64,000 nt of DNA from Corynebacterium bouchesdurhonense (GCF_900078305.2 NZ_LT546028.1:938570-1002569), one strand, 5' to 3'; shown: positions 1-11,728, counted from the first letter of the stretch. The notes: generated by a model not told the origin, from the sequence alone. Numbers and translations: made by a program.

Positions 1-206
1 AACAACAACGCATTGCTTTGGTAAGACTCATTCTTGCGCAGCCGAAGATTGTGTTAGCTGATGAACCAACCGGGGCCCTCGATGAAGTAAACGCGCAACT
101 TGTTCTCAAGCATCTACGCCAATTTGCTCGGGGTGGTGCAGTGGTCGTCGTAGCCACACATTCTGCATATATTGCGAATAGTTCGGATGCGGTGGTTGAG
201 CTCTAA
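1..206 (+). CDS. ABC transporter ATP-binding protein, C-terminal fragment (MacB/LolD-type)
   Basis: The gene begins upstream of the window; the visible reading frame starts at base 3. It shows the end of the ABC signature (QQRIAL), then Walker B with the LADEPTGALD motif typical of MacB/LolD-type ATPases, and the switch-region His in VVATHS. Such ATPases energise an FtsX/MacB-like permease for lipoprotein or peptide export or resistance. The base composition here is visibly more AT-rich than in the rest of the window, which suggests recent acquisition or a mobile edge. The TAA stop overlaps an ATG at 206, the arrangement expected for a translationally coupled permease. Confidence 0.85.
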   Translation, partial: QQRIALVRLILAQPKIVLADEPTGALDEVNAQLVLKHLRQFARGGAVVVVATHSAYIANSSDAVVEL

Positions 207-300
207 TGTGGCGGAAGAATATAGCTGGGAAGCCATGCCTTTTTATTGGGGCGGATTACAACATAACGGCAGCTTTGCGAGATTGCTTCGGATGGACCGA
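206..300 (+). pseudogene. Possible stub of an ABC permease gene
   Basis: An ATG at 206 overlaps the ATPase stop and encodes MWRKNIAGKP followed by FIGA, which looks like the cytoplasmic start and first membrane segment of an FtsX/MacB-type permease. No hydrophobic stretch follows, and the frame runs into the hairpin at 303-338 and then antisense into icd. The simplest reading is that the permease was lost by deletion and only its first codons remain. The similarity is by eye only; it could instead be non-coding. Confidence 0.3.
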
Positions 301-302
301 AA

Positions 303-338
303 CCGGCTGGCCCGGGGTGTGCACCCCGGGCCAGCCGG
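303..338 (-). terminator. Long perfect hairpin terminator of icd
   Basis: Bases 303-319 and 322-338 are perfectly complementary (17 pairs, rich in G and C). The hairpin lies about 50 bases past the icd stop and also closes the convergent ABC fragment. On the icd side it is followed by TTTCGG, so a factor-independent terminator, perhaps acting in both directions, is likely. Confidence 0.8.
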
Positions 339-390
339 CTAAACAGTATCGACAGCCCGAACCAGTGGCCCGGATAATCAACCTAGTGGA

Positions 391-2586
<2,196 letters not shown>

Positions 2587-2660
2587 CTATATACGGTCTG
2601 CGATTTCAACCCTCTAGCGTACCGGCATTACATACCGGGCGTTCGGTTTTAGGGCACCTG

Positions 2661-2666
2661 TAAGGT
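2661..2666 (+). promoter_or_regulatory. -10 hexamer TAAGGT of exonuclease gene, leaderless
   Basis: TAAGGT is followed by 8 bases and then the ATG at 2675. The transcript should therefore start at or next to the start codon. There is no ribosome site, which agrees with leaderless translation. Confidence 0.6.
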
Positions 2667-2674
2667 CGGGGCGC

Positions 2675-3589
2675 ATGACACTCACCATCGCGTCGGTCAA
2701 CGTCAACGGCATCCGCGCCGCCACCAAGGTGCGCAACGAGGACAACATGGGCATGCTTGCCTGGCTCGCGGAAACGCCCGCGGACGTGGTGCTGATGCAG
2801 GAGGTCCGGGCGAGCGAGCAGCAGGCGCGCGCGGCCCTGGCCCCGGCGCTGGAGCGCGGGTGGCAGCTCGCGGTCGCCCCCGCGGAGGCACCGGGCGCGA
2901 AGGGCCGGGCCGGGGTTGGCATCCTCTCGCGCACCCCGCTTCACGACGTCTCCATAGGCATCCCCTCCTTCGAAGACAGTGGACGCTTCATCGCCGCATC
3001 GCTTGTCGACGGCACCCGCGTCGCGTCCCTCTACCTGCCCTCCGGCTCGGCCGGCACACCGAAACAGGACGAGAAGTACCGCTTCCTGGACCAGTTCGAG
3101 CCCCTGATAGCGCAGTGGGCCGAGGAGTACCCGGACATGGTCATCGGCGGGGACTGGAACATTTGCCACCGCCGCGAGGACCTGAAGAACTGGCGGGGCA
3201 ACCACAAGAAGGCCGGCTTCCTGCCGCAGGAGCGGGCGTTCATGGACGCCGTCTTCGGCTCCTTCCCGGATGCGCAGCCGCAGGATGCGGAGTTGAAGGG
3301 TGAGCCTGGCTGGGCTGGGGCGGTGGAGTACGCGGAAACGGGGCGTCGGCAAGCAACTGAAGCTCCGAAATGGTTCGACGTGCACCGGCGCCTCGAGCCG
3401 GAAACCGCGGGCTACACCTGGTGGACGTTCCGCGGGCAGGCGTTCAACAACGACGCCGGCTGGCGCATCGACCTGCAGGCGGCCACCGCGAACATGCTCG
3501 AGCGCGCCGAGCGGGTGTGGGTGGACCGGGCGCCGTCGGTGGAAACGCGCTGGTCGGATCACTCGCCGGTAGTGGTGGAGTACCGCTAG
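2675..3589 (+). CDS. xthA: Exodeoxyribonuclease III / AP endonuclease family
   Basis: Mg-dependent endonuclease/exonuclease/phosphatase-fold enzyme that cuts DNA at abasic sites and trims 3' blocked ends in base-excision repair. The 304-residue protein starts with ASVNVNGIR, then has the metal-binding Glu in LMQEVRAS, the GGDWNICH Asp/Asn motif near residue 160 and the C-terminal SDHSPV catalytic motif. The start at 2675 fits the leaderless -10 at 2661. A GCGTCGRNAAGC element (3343-3354) lies in a region encoding GRRQATEA just before KWFDVHRR; this loop probably varies between relatives. Confidence 0.93.
   Translation: MTLTIASVNVNGIRAATKVRNEDNMGMLAWLAETPADVVLMQEVRASEQQARAALAPALERGWQLAVAPAEAPGAKGRAGVGILSRTPLHDVSIGIPSFEDSGRFIAASLVDGTRVASLYLPSGSAGTPKQDEKYRFLDQFEPLIAQWAEEYPDMVIGGDWNICHRREDLKNWRGNHKKAGFLPQERAFMDAVFGSFPDAQPQDAELKGEPGWAGAVEYAETGRRQATEAPKWFDVHRRLEPETAGYTWWTFRGQAFNNDAGWRIDLQAATANMLERAERVWVDRAPSVETRWSDHSPVVVEYR
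3343..3354 (+). repeat. GCGTCGRNAAGC element
   Basis: Core GCGTCGGCAAGC inside the exonuclease gene, followed after 7 bases by GCTCC. The arms GGGGC and GCTCC can pair with one G-T pair. Confidence 0.6.
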
Positions 3590-3610
3590 GGAAATCGTCA
3601 GCCGTTTTCC

Positions 3611-3623
3611 TGAACGCCGTTCA
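3611..3623. promoter_or_regulatory. BioQ-like operator of bioB
   Basis: The palindrome TGAAC-GCC-GTTCA sits over the -35 region of bioB. As I recall, the C. glutamicum biotin repressor BioQ binds a TGAAC-N3-GTTAC motif, and this matches it almost exactly. Binding here would block transcription of bioB-bsaP when biotin is plentiful. The regulator itself is not in the window. Confidence 0.65.
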
Positions 3624-3633
3624 AGTTCCCCGC

Positions 3634-3639
3634 TACACT
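3634..3639 (+). promoter_or_regulatory. -10 hexamer TACACT of bioB, leaderless
   Basis: TACACT is followed by 7 bases and the ATG at 3647. The predicted transcript start coincides with the start codon. The operator at 3611-3623 lies just upstream. Confidence 0.65.
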
Positions 3640-3646
3640 CTCTCGC

Positions 3647-4708
3647 ATGACCGCGACTATTGACATCCTCGACATCGCCCGCGAGAAGTGCCTCGAGCGT
3701 GGCGAAGGCTTGAACCAGGACGAAATTCTGCAGGTCCTGCAGATCGAAGACGACCGCCTCCAGGAACTGCTCGACCTCGCGCACCAGGTGCGCATCAAGC
3801 ACTGCGGCGTGGACGTCTCGCTGGAGGGCATTATCTCGCTGAAGACCGGCGGCTGCCCCGAGGACTGCAGCTTCTGCTCCCAGTCCGGCCTCTTCGAATC
3901 GCCGGTGCGCGCCGTGACGCTGGACATCAGCGAGCTGGTTGAGGCAGCCAAGCAATCCGAGAAGATGGGCGCGAGCGAGTTCTGCATCGTCGCCGCCGTG
4001 AAGGGTCCGACCGACGCGCTGCTCGACCAGGTTGCAGAGGCAGTCACCGCGATCCAGGACGAGGTGGACATCTCCATCTCCGCCTCCCTGGGCATCCTCA
4101 CCCGCGAGCAGGCGCACCGCCTCGCCGAAATGGGCGTGACGCGCTACAACCACAACTTCGAGACGGCCAAGTCCTTCTTCCCCAACGTGGTGACCACCCA
4201 CACCTGGCAGGAGCGCAAAGACACCCTGGAGAACGTGCTGGCGGAGGGTATGGAGACCTGCTGCGGCGGCATCATCGGCCTGGGCGAGACGCTCGAGCAG
4301 CGCGCGGAGTTTGCGGCCCAGCTCGCCGAGATCACCCCGCACGAGGTGCCGATGAACTTCCTTGACCCGCGCCCGGGCACCCCGTTCGCGGACCGACCGC
4401 TGGTGCCGCAGGGCGAGGCGCTGCGCGCAGTGGCGGCGTTCCGCTTGGCCATGCCGTCCACCCAGCTGCGGTTCGCCGGCGGCACCGAGCTCGCGCTTGG
4501 CGACGACGGCACGGAGCAGGGCCTGCTCGGCGGCGCCAACGCCATCATCGGCGGCAACTACCTGACCACCTTCGGCCGCCCGATGGAGAAGGACCGTGAC
4601 GCGGTCGACCGCGTGATGGACGCCAACTTGAACCTCTCCATCACCCCGGTGGGCCAGAAGCAGAACTCCGGCCACGGCGCTCTCTACGACACGCTGAAGT
4701 CGCTGTAG
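3647..4708 (+). CDS. bioB: Biotin synthase
   Basis: Radical-SAM enzyme that inserts sulfur into dethiobiotin, the last step of biotin synthesis. The 353-residue protein carries the radical-SAM cluster motif CPEDCSFC (Cys70, Cys74, Cys77) and the conserved YNHNFET and FLDPRPGTP segments. Its stop codon overlaps the GTG of bsaP, so the two are translationally coupled. Expression is probably controlled by the BioQ-like box at 3611-3623. No other biotin synthesis gene (bioA, bioD, bioF) is in the window, so the cell may take up dethiobiotin or make it elsewhere. Confidence 0.97.
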   Translation: MTATIDILDIAREKCLERGEGLNQDEILQVLQIEDDRLQELLDLAHQVRIKHCGVDVSLEGIISLKTGGCPEDCSFCSQSGLFESPVRAVTLDISELVEAAKQSEKMGASEFCIVAAVKGPTDALLDQVAEAVTAIQDEVDISISASLGILTREQAHRLAEMGVTRYNHNFETAKSFFPNVVTTHTWQERKDTLENVLAEGMETCCGGIIGLGETLEQRAEFAAQLAEITPHEVPMNFLDPRPGTPFADRPLVPQGEALRAVAAFRLAMPSTQLRFAGGTELALGDDGTEQGLLGGANAIIGGNYLTTFGRPMEKDRDAVDRVMDANLNLSITPVGQKQNSGHGALYDTLKSL

Positions 4709-4911
4709 TGAAGATCCCAGATTCTACGGAGTTGGCGGACGCGGTCCTCTCCGGGGAGATCAAGTGGCCGCTCAACCCCGAGCGGCCGTACGACGCGCCG
4801 CGTATCTGCCCGATCTGCCAGCGTCGCATGGTGGTGAAAATTAGCCCCATGGCGTGGGAAGCCGCGTGCTCGCGCCACGGAATCCTGCGCTCGGAGTGGC
4901 TGGAACGGTAG
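4708..4911 (+). CDS. bsaP: Biotin synthase auxiliary protein BsaP
   Basis: Small 67-residue protein whose GTG start overlaps the bioB stop. It has a CPIC pair near residue 35 and a further Cys in AACSRHG, with a short conserved aromatic/basic core, and matches the BsaP family. In mycobacteria such a partner has been reported as needed for BioB to turn over, probably by supporting its iron-sulfur cluster chemistry. Gene fusion-like coupling to bioB supports the same role here. The assignment rests on size, cysteine pattern and position. Confidence 0.85.
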   Translation: MKIPDSTELADAVLSGEIKWPLNPERPYDAPRICPICQRRMVVKISPMAWEAACSRHGILRSEWLER

Positions 4912-5598
4912 CTAGCGCACGAACTTTCGCGTGCGGGTGAAGACCACCGAGCATGCCGCGAGGGTGAAGATCGCGGCAACGGCAATCGCGACGACGTAAA
5001 CGTTTGGGCGGAACGGATTGAGTGGATCCTCAGTAAGGGCGGCAGTAACGCCGCCGAGGAAACTGCCAGCGAACACAGCACCAACCATGAGCCAGATCAT
5101 GCGGGTGCCCTGCGCGAGACCGATCGCCAGGCCGATGAACGCCATAGTGAAAAACACCGCGAAGTGCAGTAGAACGGTCAATGCCATTGAGGAAGCATCC
5201 TGCGCGGCGCCATCAATGAGGTAGGGATCGCCGTTGCCGTCGATCCAGGGCATCGGCTCGCCATTGGTGACCAGGAACGGGTCGTACCACCAGTAGTACG
5301 GACTGCGCGACTGGTGAAACACTGCCGACGCTGCGGTCAGCGGAGCCACCACTGTTGAGGAGACGAGTGCGGTGAGCGCGGCAGAATTCATCCACCGGTT
5401 GAAACTGGTGCCCAACTGGTTCATCGCCGCCCAGTTCTTGCCGCCAACTGCAAAGAAAATGGCGAGGACGGCGGCGCCCAGCATGGTCCACAGACCGCCG
5501 TCGCCGAATTCGAAACGGCCCAGGGGTATGGCGATGCACAGCAAGAGGAAGCCGCCCAGGTACACAGCGGGTTTGAAGGGGCTAAGGAAGAGTTTCAT
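4912..5598 (-). CDS. ABC exporter membrane subunit of a GntR-linked operon
   Basis: A 228-residue integral membrane protein with about five or six hydrophobic segments (for example residues 10-30, 38-58, 80-100, 140-165, 170-190, 200-220) and a basic C-terminus. The start MKLFLSPFKP at 5598 overlaps the upstream ATPase stop by four bases (ATGA). Third gene of the regulator-ATPase-permease operon, so it is the likely pore of a small ABC exporter. Substrate unknown; YtrA-type systems often answer cell-envelope stress or peptide antibiotics. Longer upstream starts in this frame are antisense shadow. Confidence 0.8.
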   Translation of the reverse strand: MKLFLSPFKPAVYLGGFLLLCIAIPLGRFEFGDGGLWTMLGAAVLAIFFAVGGKNWAAMNQLGTSFNRWMNSAALTALVSSTVVAPLTAASAVFHQSRSPYYWWYDPFLVTNGEPMPWIDGNGDPYLIDGAAQDASSMALTVLLHFAVFFTMAFIGLAIGLAQGTRMIWLMVGAVFAGSFLGGVTAALTEDPLNPFRPNVYVVAIAVAAIFTLAACSVVFTRTRKFVR

Positions 5599-6284
5599 CG
5601 TGCGATCCTTTCGGTGGCGAGCAGGTCGATAAGTTCCGCGTCGGTGGGGTAGGAGACGGGCAGATGACACTCCCCATCGCTGATGGGTTCGGCGAACGTC
5701 GCACGGGTCGTCGGCCCGAGGCTCGCGGTTTCCGCGACGGGGAAGCGTGCGGCCAGTTCTGCGATCTCGGCGGCGGGGCCGGTGACCGTCGGAAAGCACA
5801 GGCGCGCGTCGTCGAGCGCGACGGGGCGGGATACTTCGCGGTCGAACACCTGGATGACGTGGGTGGCTAGGCCGGCGAAATCCTCGGGCCGGTGCGACGC
5901 CATCACCACGGTGCGCTCCGGATCCTCAGCGATGTAGTCGATGAGACGCTGGCGGGCCTGTTTGCGGGTGGCAACGTCGATGCCGTCAAGGGGTTCGTCG
6001 AGAAGCAGTAGCGGCGCTGCGGTGGCGAGCGCGACCTCGAGGGTCAGCAGTCTTCGCTGCCCGACGGAGAGGTTCTTCAGGCGGGCATCGGCGATATCCA
6101 GCTCCTGTAGCGGCCGTGCGGTGCGGACGGCGCGGAGGTGGTCGGCGACCGTGGTGCCCGCGAAGTTCGCGTCTGGGCCAGCGGGCACCAGGGCCGCGCC
6201 CGGGCCCATCATCGAGTGGAGGTAATGCGTCTTGCCCGCCGCGTTCGGCCCGACGAGGGCGTAGAAACCGGGTTCCAAATTCAT
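5595..6284 (-). CDS. ABC transporter ATP-binding protein
   Basis: A 229-residue ATPase with Walker A GPNAAGKTH near residue 13, the signature LSVGQRRLLTLEVAL near residue 73 and Walker B LLLLDEPLDGID near residue 96. The Walker A has Ala where most have Gly (GPNAAGKT), and the signature is LSVGQ rather than LSGGQ; both occur in YtrB/BcrA-type exporters. It overlaps the regulator upstream and the permease downstream by four bases each, so all three are co-translated. Confidence 0.9.
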   Translation of the reverse strand: MNLEPGFYALVGPNAAGKTHYLHSMMGPGAALVPAGPDANFAGTTVADHLRAVRTARPLQELDIADARLKNLSVGQRRLLTLEVALATAAPLLLLDEPLDGIDVATRKQARQRLIDYIAEDPERTVVMASHRPEDFAGLATHVIQVFDREVSRPVALDDARLCFPTVTGPAAEIAELAARFPVAETASLGPTTRATFAEPISDGECHLPVSYPTDAELIDLLATERIAR

Positions 6285-6634
6285 CGGTTGCGCTCCTTGG
6301 TGATCATGTCAGTCAGTTCTGCGGTGGTGAAGCCGAGCTGGTCGGCTGCGTGGACGAAGGGCTCGACGAAGTCGCGGGCAAACGCTTCACGACGGGTGGA
6401 AAGCACCTGCTCGCGAGCCGTATCCAGCACAAACATGCCGAGGCCGCGCCGCTTTTCCAGAAGCCCTTCGTTGAAGAGTTCGGTGAGCGCCTTGGCTGAG
6501 GTGGTCGGGTTGACGGAGTGGTAGGCGGAGAGCTCATTGGTGGACGGCACCCGGTCGCCGGGGGCGAGAGCGCCGGAACCGATCATGTCGCGGAGCTCGT
6601 CCGCAATCGCCTGGTATATTGGTTTACCACTCAT
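6281..6634 (-). CDS. GntR-family transcriptional regulator, YtrA subfamily
   Basis: A 117-residue regulator: GntR winged helix-turn-helix at residues 1-70 (PIYQAIADELR, GDRVPSTNELS, VNPTTSAKAL) and a short C-terminal helix pair with no ligand domain, as in YtrA-type repressors. These sit at the head of the ABC operon they repress. An alternative ATG at 6646 exists, but the -10 TATGGT (6642-6647) lies exactly 7 bases before 6634, so the leaderless start at 6634 is preferred. An imperfect palindrome (6620-6645) spans promoter and start codon and is a likely self-operator. Confidence 0.88.
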   Translation of the reverse strand: MSGKPIYQAIADELRDMIGSGALAPGDRVPSTNELSAYHSVNPTTSAKALTELFNEGLLEKRRGLGMFVLDTAREQVLSTRREAFARDFVEPFVHAADQLGFTTAELTDMITKERNR

Positions 6635-6645
6635 GTGGGTAACCA
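6620..6645. promoter_or_regulatory. Likely self-operator of the YtrA-type regulator
   Basis: TGGTTTACC and GGTAACCA form an inverted repeat with one base offset, centred on the start codon and touching the -10. The position fits autorepression. Confidence 0.5.
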
Positions 6646-6671
6646 TAGAACTAGAAAAGCGCTGCCGTCAA
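6642..6671 (-). promoter_or_regulatory. Promoter of regulator-ABC operon inside a terminator
   Basis: On the minus strand TTGACG (6671-6666) and TATGGT (6647-6642) are 18 bases apart, followed by 7 bases and the ATG at 6634. The -35 lies within the loop and stem of the hairpin that terminates the upstream CAP gene. Confidence 0.65.
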
Positions 6672-6681
6672 GGGCAGCGCT
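6658..6681 (-). terminator. Terminator of the CAP-domain gene
   Basis: AGCGCTGCC (6658-6666) pairs perfectly with GGCAGCGCT (6673-6681), followed on the minus strand by TTTTC. It closes the gene ending at 6694. Confidence 0.85.
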
Positions 6682-6693
6682 GAAAATGCCTCG

Positions 6694-8362
<1,669 letters not shown>

Positions 8363-8397
8363 CCCGCGGCGCTCCTCTACGATGTATTGCTGGCACG

Positions 8398-8421
8398 CCC
8401 CGCCCTGAACCCGGGGCGGGG
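8398..8421 (+). terminator. Hairpin after trpS
   Basis: CCCCGCCC (8398-8405) pairs with GGGCGGGG (8414-8421). No T-run follows, so it could be a weak terminator or an RNA-processing stem. Confidence 0.5.
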
Positions 8422-8474
8422 TGCACACCACTTACGCAGAACAGCAGAGGGAACATCAGAGGGAAGGGACGCCG

Positions 8475-9560
8475 ATGGCAACATCGACATCGCCGCGCAA
8501 GGCGTACACCGACGATCTAGGGATCGAGCGGGCCACCAAGCAGCAGAAGCAGGGCGCCGTCGACCAGATCGAGCAGAAGGTGCCCGAGGTGGGCCACCTG
8601 ATGCGGATGCAGAACCGCTTCGGGGCCGAGGGCGGCAACCAGTCCGCCGCCGGCATCACCTACTTCTCGGTGCTGGCGCTGTTTCCCCTGCTGATGCTGC
8701 TGTTCGCAGGCGCCGGTTTCTTCCTCAACGCCCGCCCGGACCTGATGCACGAAATCCAGGACCAGATCACCCAGAACATGGACGGTGAGCTGGGGGATCT
8801 GGTGAACAGGGTGCTGGAGGCGGCAATCGCCCAGCGCGGCGCCGTTGCCGGCGTGGGCCTGTTGACCACCCTGTGGTCCGGCCTGAACTGGATGAACCAG
8901 CTGCGCACGGGCATCTCGCAAATGTGGGGCCTCGACGCGAACGAGGGCGGCAACTTCGTGGTGAAGAAGTTGCGCGACCTAGTCGGCCTGATCGTGTTGA
9001 TCCTGCTGTTCATCGTGGCATTCGGCGTGACCGCGATCGGCTCCTCCGGCTACACGCGCGATGTGATGGAGTACTTCGGCGTGGGCGATTTCCCCGGCGC
9101 CAGCTTCTTGGTCTGGCTGGTGGGCATCACCGTGGGCATCCTGGCCAATTTCATTGTGATGGTGTGGATGGTCATGTACATGCCGCGCACGAAGGTGCCG
9201 GTGAAATCCGGCCTGAAGGGCGCGCTGCTGGGTGCCGTGGTGTTCGAGCTGCTCAAGCAGTTCGCCACGTTGATCATCAGCTCCGCCACCGGCAACCCGG
9301 CGGGCGCGATCTTCGGCCCGATCATCGCGCTGATGGTGGTGCTCTACCTGGTGTGGCGCGTGGTGCTCTACGTTTCGGCCTGGACGGCCACGACCGAGGA
9401 ATCTCTGAAGCAGGCACCGGCCGAGGTGCCGCCGCCCGCCGTGATCAACGTGCGCGCGGGCGCGGCCGGCAAGCAGCACAACACCGGCGCGGCCGCGGGT
9501 GTCGGGGCCGCGCTCGGCGCTATCGGCGCCGGGATCGCCTCGTTGGTGACGCGAGACTGA
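8475..9560 (+). CDS. YihY/BrkB family inner-membrane protein
   Basis: A 361-residue membrane protein. A cytoplasmic N-terminus of about 70 residues is followed by the YihY domain, which has about six membrane segments between residues 60 and 310 (ITYFSVLALFPLLML is the conserved first segment). It ends in an Ala/Gly-rich tail. Function of the family is unsettled; names such as ribonuclease BN are historical errors. The ATG at 8475 is chosen because GGGAAGGGAC precedes it at proper spacing. Its 3' end overlaps the convergent carboxypeptidase gene by 41 bases. Confidence 0.88.
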   Translation: MATSTSPRKAYTDDLGIERATKQQKQGAVDQIEQKVPEVGHLMRMQNRFGAEGGNQSAAGITYFSVLALFPLLMLLFAGAGFFLNARPDLMHEIQDQITQNMDGELGDLVNRVLEAAIAQRGAVAGVGLLTTLWSGLNWMNQLRTGISQMWGLDANEGGNFVVKKLRDLVGLIVLILLFIVAFGVTAIGSSGYTRDVMEYFGVGDFPGASFLVWLVGITVGILANFIVMVWMVMYMPRTKVPVKSGLKGALLGAVVFELLKQFATLIISSATGNPAGAIFGPIIALMVVLYLVWRVVLYVSAWTATTEESLKQAPAEVPPPAVINVRAGAAGKQHNTGAAAGVGAALGAIGAGIASLVTRD

Positions 9561-10755
9561 TCGCGGTGCCCGCGGCGGCCGCCACCGCCACCGCAGCCAC
9601 CGCGCCGATGCCCACCCAGCGCGCCCGCCCACCCGCGGGCGCGCTGTCATTTTCAGGTACCGCGGTGGGGGTGGGGATCGGGGCCTCGCTTGTCGACGCC
9701 CCCTTTTCCCCATCCCCCAAGTTGCCCACGCCACCCCCGGGCGGGATGGGGTACGCCGCCTGCAGCAGCCGCTGCGCCTGCTCCCACGGGCGCAGGTCCC
9801 AGGCGGTGGTGTCCAGCACCACGGCGAGTAGGCGCCGCCCGCCGTGGTTGACGGCCCCGGCGAAGGTGTGGTTCGCGTCGTCGGTGTAGCCGGTTTTGCC
9901 CCCGATGCCCTCCGGGTCGTTGAGGTACAGCTTGTTGTCGTTCCACAGCTCGAAGCCGGGGAGGTCGTCGAAGCCGGGGAAGGGGTAGTGCTCCGTGTCC
10001 ACGGCGTCCGCGAAGACGGGGTTTTGGAACGCCGCGCGGTACGCCAGCGCCATGTCCCACGCGGAGGTGGTCATGCCCGGCGAGTCGAGGCCGGAGTACG
10101 TGGTCACCCGCGTGTCATGCATGCCCAGGTTTTGCGCCAGCTGGTTGACCTTCAACAGCGCGATGTTGTCGCCGCCCAGGGCCTGGGCCAGCGCGTGGGC
10201 GCAGTCGTTTCCGGAGGCCAGCAGCAGCCCGTGCAGCAGGTCGCGCACGGTGTAGGCGCCGCCGGGGCCGATACCGGCGGCGGAGCCCTCCTGCCCGGCC
10301 GACTCCGCGGAGACTGGCACCGGCGCGTCCATGTCCAGCTCCTCGATGACCACCATGGCGAGCAGTACCTTGATCAGGGAGGCGGGCCGGTAGCGCCCGT
10401 GCGGGTCCTTCATGGCCACCACCTCGCCGGAGTCGATGTCCACCACGGCCCAGGCGGAAGCCACCACGCCCGGGTCCACGTGGAAGCCGGCCGGGGCGCT
10501 CACGCCGCACGGGCCGTCGTAGCGCTGCGGCAGGGGTGGGGGCGTGTCGCCGGGGGCGTCGCGCCCCGAGGTGGAGACGGGCTCCGGCGGCGTCAGCGAG
10601 CGGGGGCACGCGTCGGTGTCGGGGGCGCGGTCGCGGCTCGGCGGCACCCAGGCGCCGTTGTCGTCGGTGTAGCCGGTGGTTGGCGTGACGGGGGCGTCGG
10701 TAAGCAAAGGCCCCTGAGCAAGGGCTACTGCGAGCGCCGCGGCTGCTACCTTCAC
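9520..10755 (-). CDS. dacA: D-alanyl-D-alanine carboxypeptidase (PBP5/DacA family)
   Basis: Penicillin-binding serine peptidase that trims the terminal D-Ala of peptidoglycan stem peptides outside the membrane. The 411-residue protein has a signal peptide (1-20), a Pro-rich linker to about residue 85, and the three active-site motifs SLIK (126-129), SGN (181-183) and KTG (287-289). A C-terminal membrane segment (about 380-402) with an Arg-rich end anchors it. Its ATG overlaps the TRIC stop by four bases. Two dispersed elements (9688-9699 and 10694-10705) fall in its linker and signal regions. Confidence 0.93.
   Translation of the reverse strand: MKVAAAALAVALAQGPLLTDAPVTPTTGYTDDNGAWVPPSRDRAPDTDACPRSLTPPEPVSTSGRDAPGDTPPPLPQRYDGPCGVSAPAGFHVDPGVVASAWAVVDIDSGEVVAMKDPHGRYRPASLIKVLLAMVVIEELDMDAPVPVSAESAGQEGSAAGIGPGGAYTVRDLLHGLLLASGNDCAHALAQALGGDNIALLKVNQLAQNLGMHDTRVTTYSGLDSPGMTTSAWDMALAYRAAFQNPVFADAVDTEHYPFPGFDDLPGFELWNDNKLYLNDPEGIGGKTGYTDDANHTFAGAVNHGGRRLLAVVLDTTAWDLRPWEQAQRLLQAAYPIPPGGGVGNLGDGEKGASTSEAPIPTPTAVPENDSAPAGGRARWVGIGAVAAVAVAAAAGTAISLASPTRRSRRR
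9688..9699 (-). repeat. GCGTCGRNAAGC element
   Basis: On the minus strand GCGTCGACAAGC is followed after 3 bases by GCCCC. Arms GGGGC and GCCCC pair perfectly. It lies in the region of dacA encoding the tail linker. Confidence 0.75.
10694..10705 (+). repeat. GCGTCGRNAAGC element
   Basis: Core GCGTCGGTAAGC, then 4 bases and GCCCC. Arms GGGGC (10691-10695) and GCCCC (10710-10714) pair perfectly. It lies in the dacA signal-peptide region. Confidence 0.75.
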
Positions 10756-11720
10756 TGGCGATCCTCCTCTTTCTGCTCGTAGAGCCGGTCAATCAGCTCG
10801 TCGGCGAGCGTGTCATCGCGCAAAATCATATCGAGCATTTCGCTTGTCGACGCATCCTGCACACCAAGCTCCTCCCTGATCTCCTCCGCCTCGATCACGG
10901 CGGCCTGGCGGCGCTTGCCACGGCGCACCTCGGACGCGATCTTGCGCTCCAGCGCCTTCTCCATCTGGCGGTGCCGCCAGGAACGCAGCCGCTTCGGCTC
11001 GATGCCCCGCGCCACCGCCCGCGAGCGGCCCTCCGCCCTCTTGGCCAGGTGCCCGATGTGCGCCGCGGTGTGGTTCACCGGCGCGAAATCCTGGTTGGTG
11101 GAAATCCGCCACTCGCCGTAATAGCCCACCAGGAACAGCCCGAAACTGAGCAGCGGCCCGATGATCATCGCGGCTGGGAGGTGGCCGGTGGCATCCCCCA
11201 CAAGCACCGCCGCCGCGCACGCCACCGCCGGGATCACCGTGGGGGTGTTGCCGCCGAACACCGTAGGCTCACGGCCCGTGACCACGTCCCGGATCATGCC
11301 CCCGCCGGTGGCGGTGAACACACCCATCATGATGCACGGAAGAAACGGCAGGTTGTAGGCGATGGCCTTCGTCGCGCCCGTGGCGGCCCACATGGCGGAC
11401 ACCACCGCGTCGCCGTGCGACTGCACGAACTCCCACGTCTTGCCCTTGAAGTAGGTGAAGCGGGCGATGATGGCACCCGTGAACGCCAGGATGAGGTACT
11501 CGGGCTCGTGCATCGCGGCGACGGTGCCCTGGTTGATCAGGACGTCACGCAACATGCCGCCGCCGAGCGCGGAGAGCATGGCGATGAAGAAGAAGCCGAC
11601 GATATCGTAGCCCCGCTGCCTGGCAATGGTCCCGCCGATGATGCCCATCATCAACACGCCCGAGACGTCGAGCCAGCGGTAGATGCTGCCGATGAGGGGG
11701 TCGACCTGGTCCACGCTCAT
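10752..11720 (-). CDS. TRIC cation channel family protein (YadS-like)
   Basis: A 322-residue membrane protein. Two homologous three-helix units carry the paired glycine motifs LGGGMLRDV (near residue 50) and TGGGMIRDVV (near residue 140), the hallmark of prokaryotic TRIC channels, which conduct monovalent cations as trimers. A seventh helix leads to a charged cytoplasmic tail from about residue 225. It overlaps dacA by four bases, so the two are coupled. -10 TACAAT (11729-11734) lies 8 bases before the ATG. Confidence 0.9.
   Translation of the reverse strand: MSVDQVDPLIGSIYRWLDVSGVLMMGIIGGTIARQRGYDIVGFFFIAMLSALGGGMLRDVLINQGTVAAMHEPEYLILAFTGAIIARFTYFKGKTWEFVQSHGDAVVSAMWAATGATKAIAYNLPFLPCIMMGVFTATGGGMIRDVVTGREPTVFGGNTPTVIPAVACAAAVLVGDATGHLPAAMIIGPLLSFGLFLVGYYGEWRISTNQDFAPVNHTAAHIGHLAKRAEGRSRAVARGIEPKRLRSWRHRQMEKALERKIASEVRRGKRRQAAVIEAEEIREELGVQDASTSEMLDMILRDDTLADELIDRLYEQKEEDRQ
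10842..10853 (-). repeat. GCGTCGRNAAGC element
   Basis: On the minus strand GCGTCGACAAGC, then 5 bases and GCTCG. It lies in the tail of the TRIC gene, about 150 bases from the copy at 10694 and in the opposite direction. Confidence 0.6.
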
Positions 11721-11728
11721 AGGTGGGC

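Noticed and set aside
2606..4675. 689-codon open frame opposite xthA and bioB
   Set aside because: Composition is His/Arg/Val-rich as expected for antisense of GC-rich genes; both true genes on the other strand have clear motifs.
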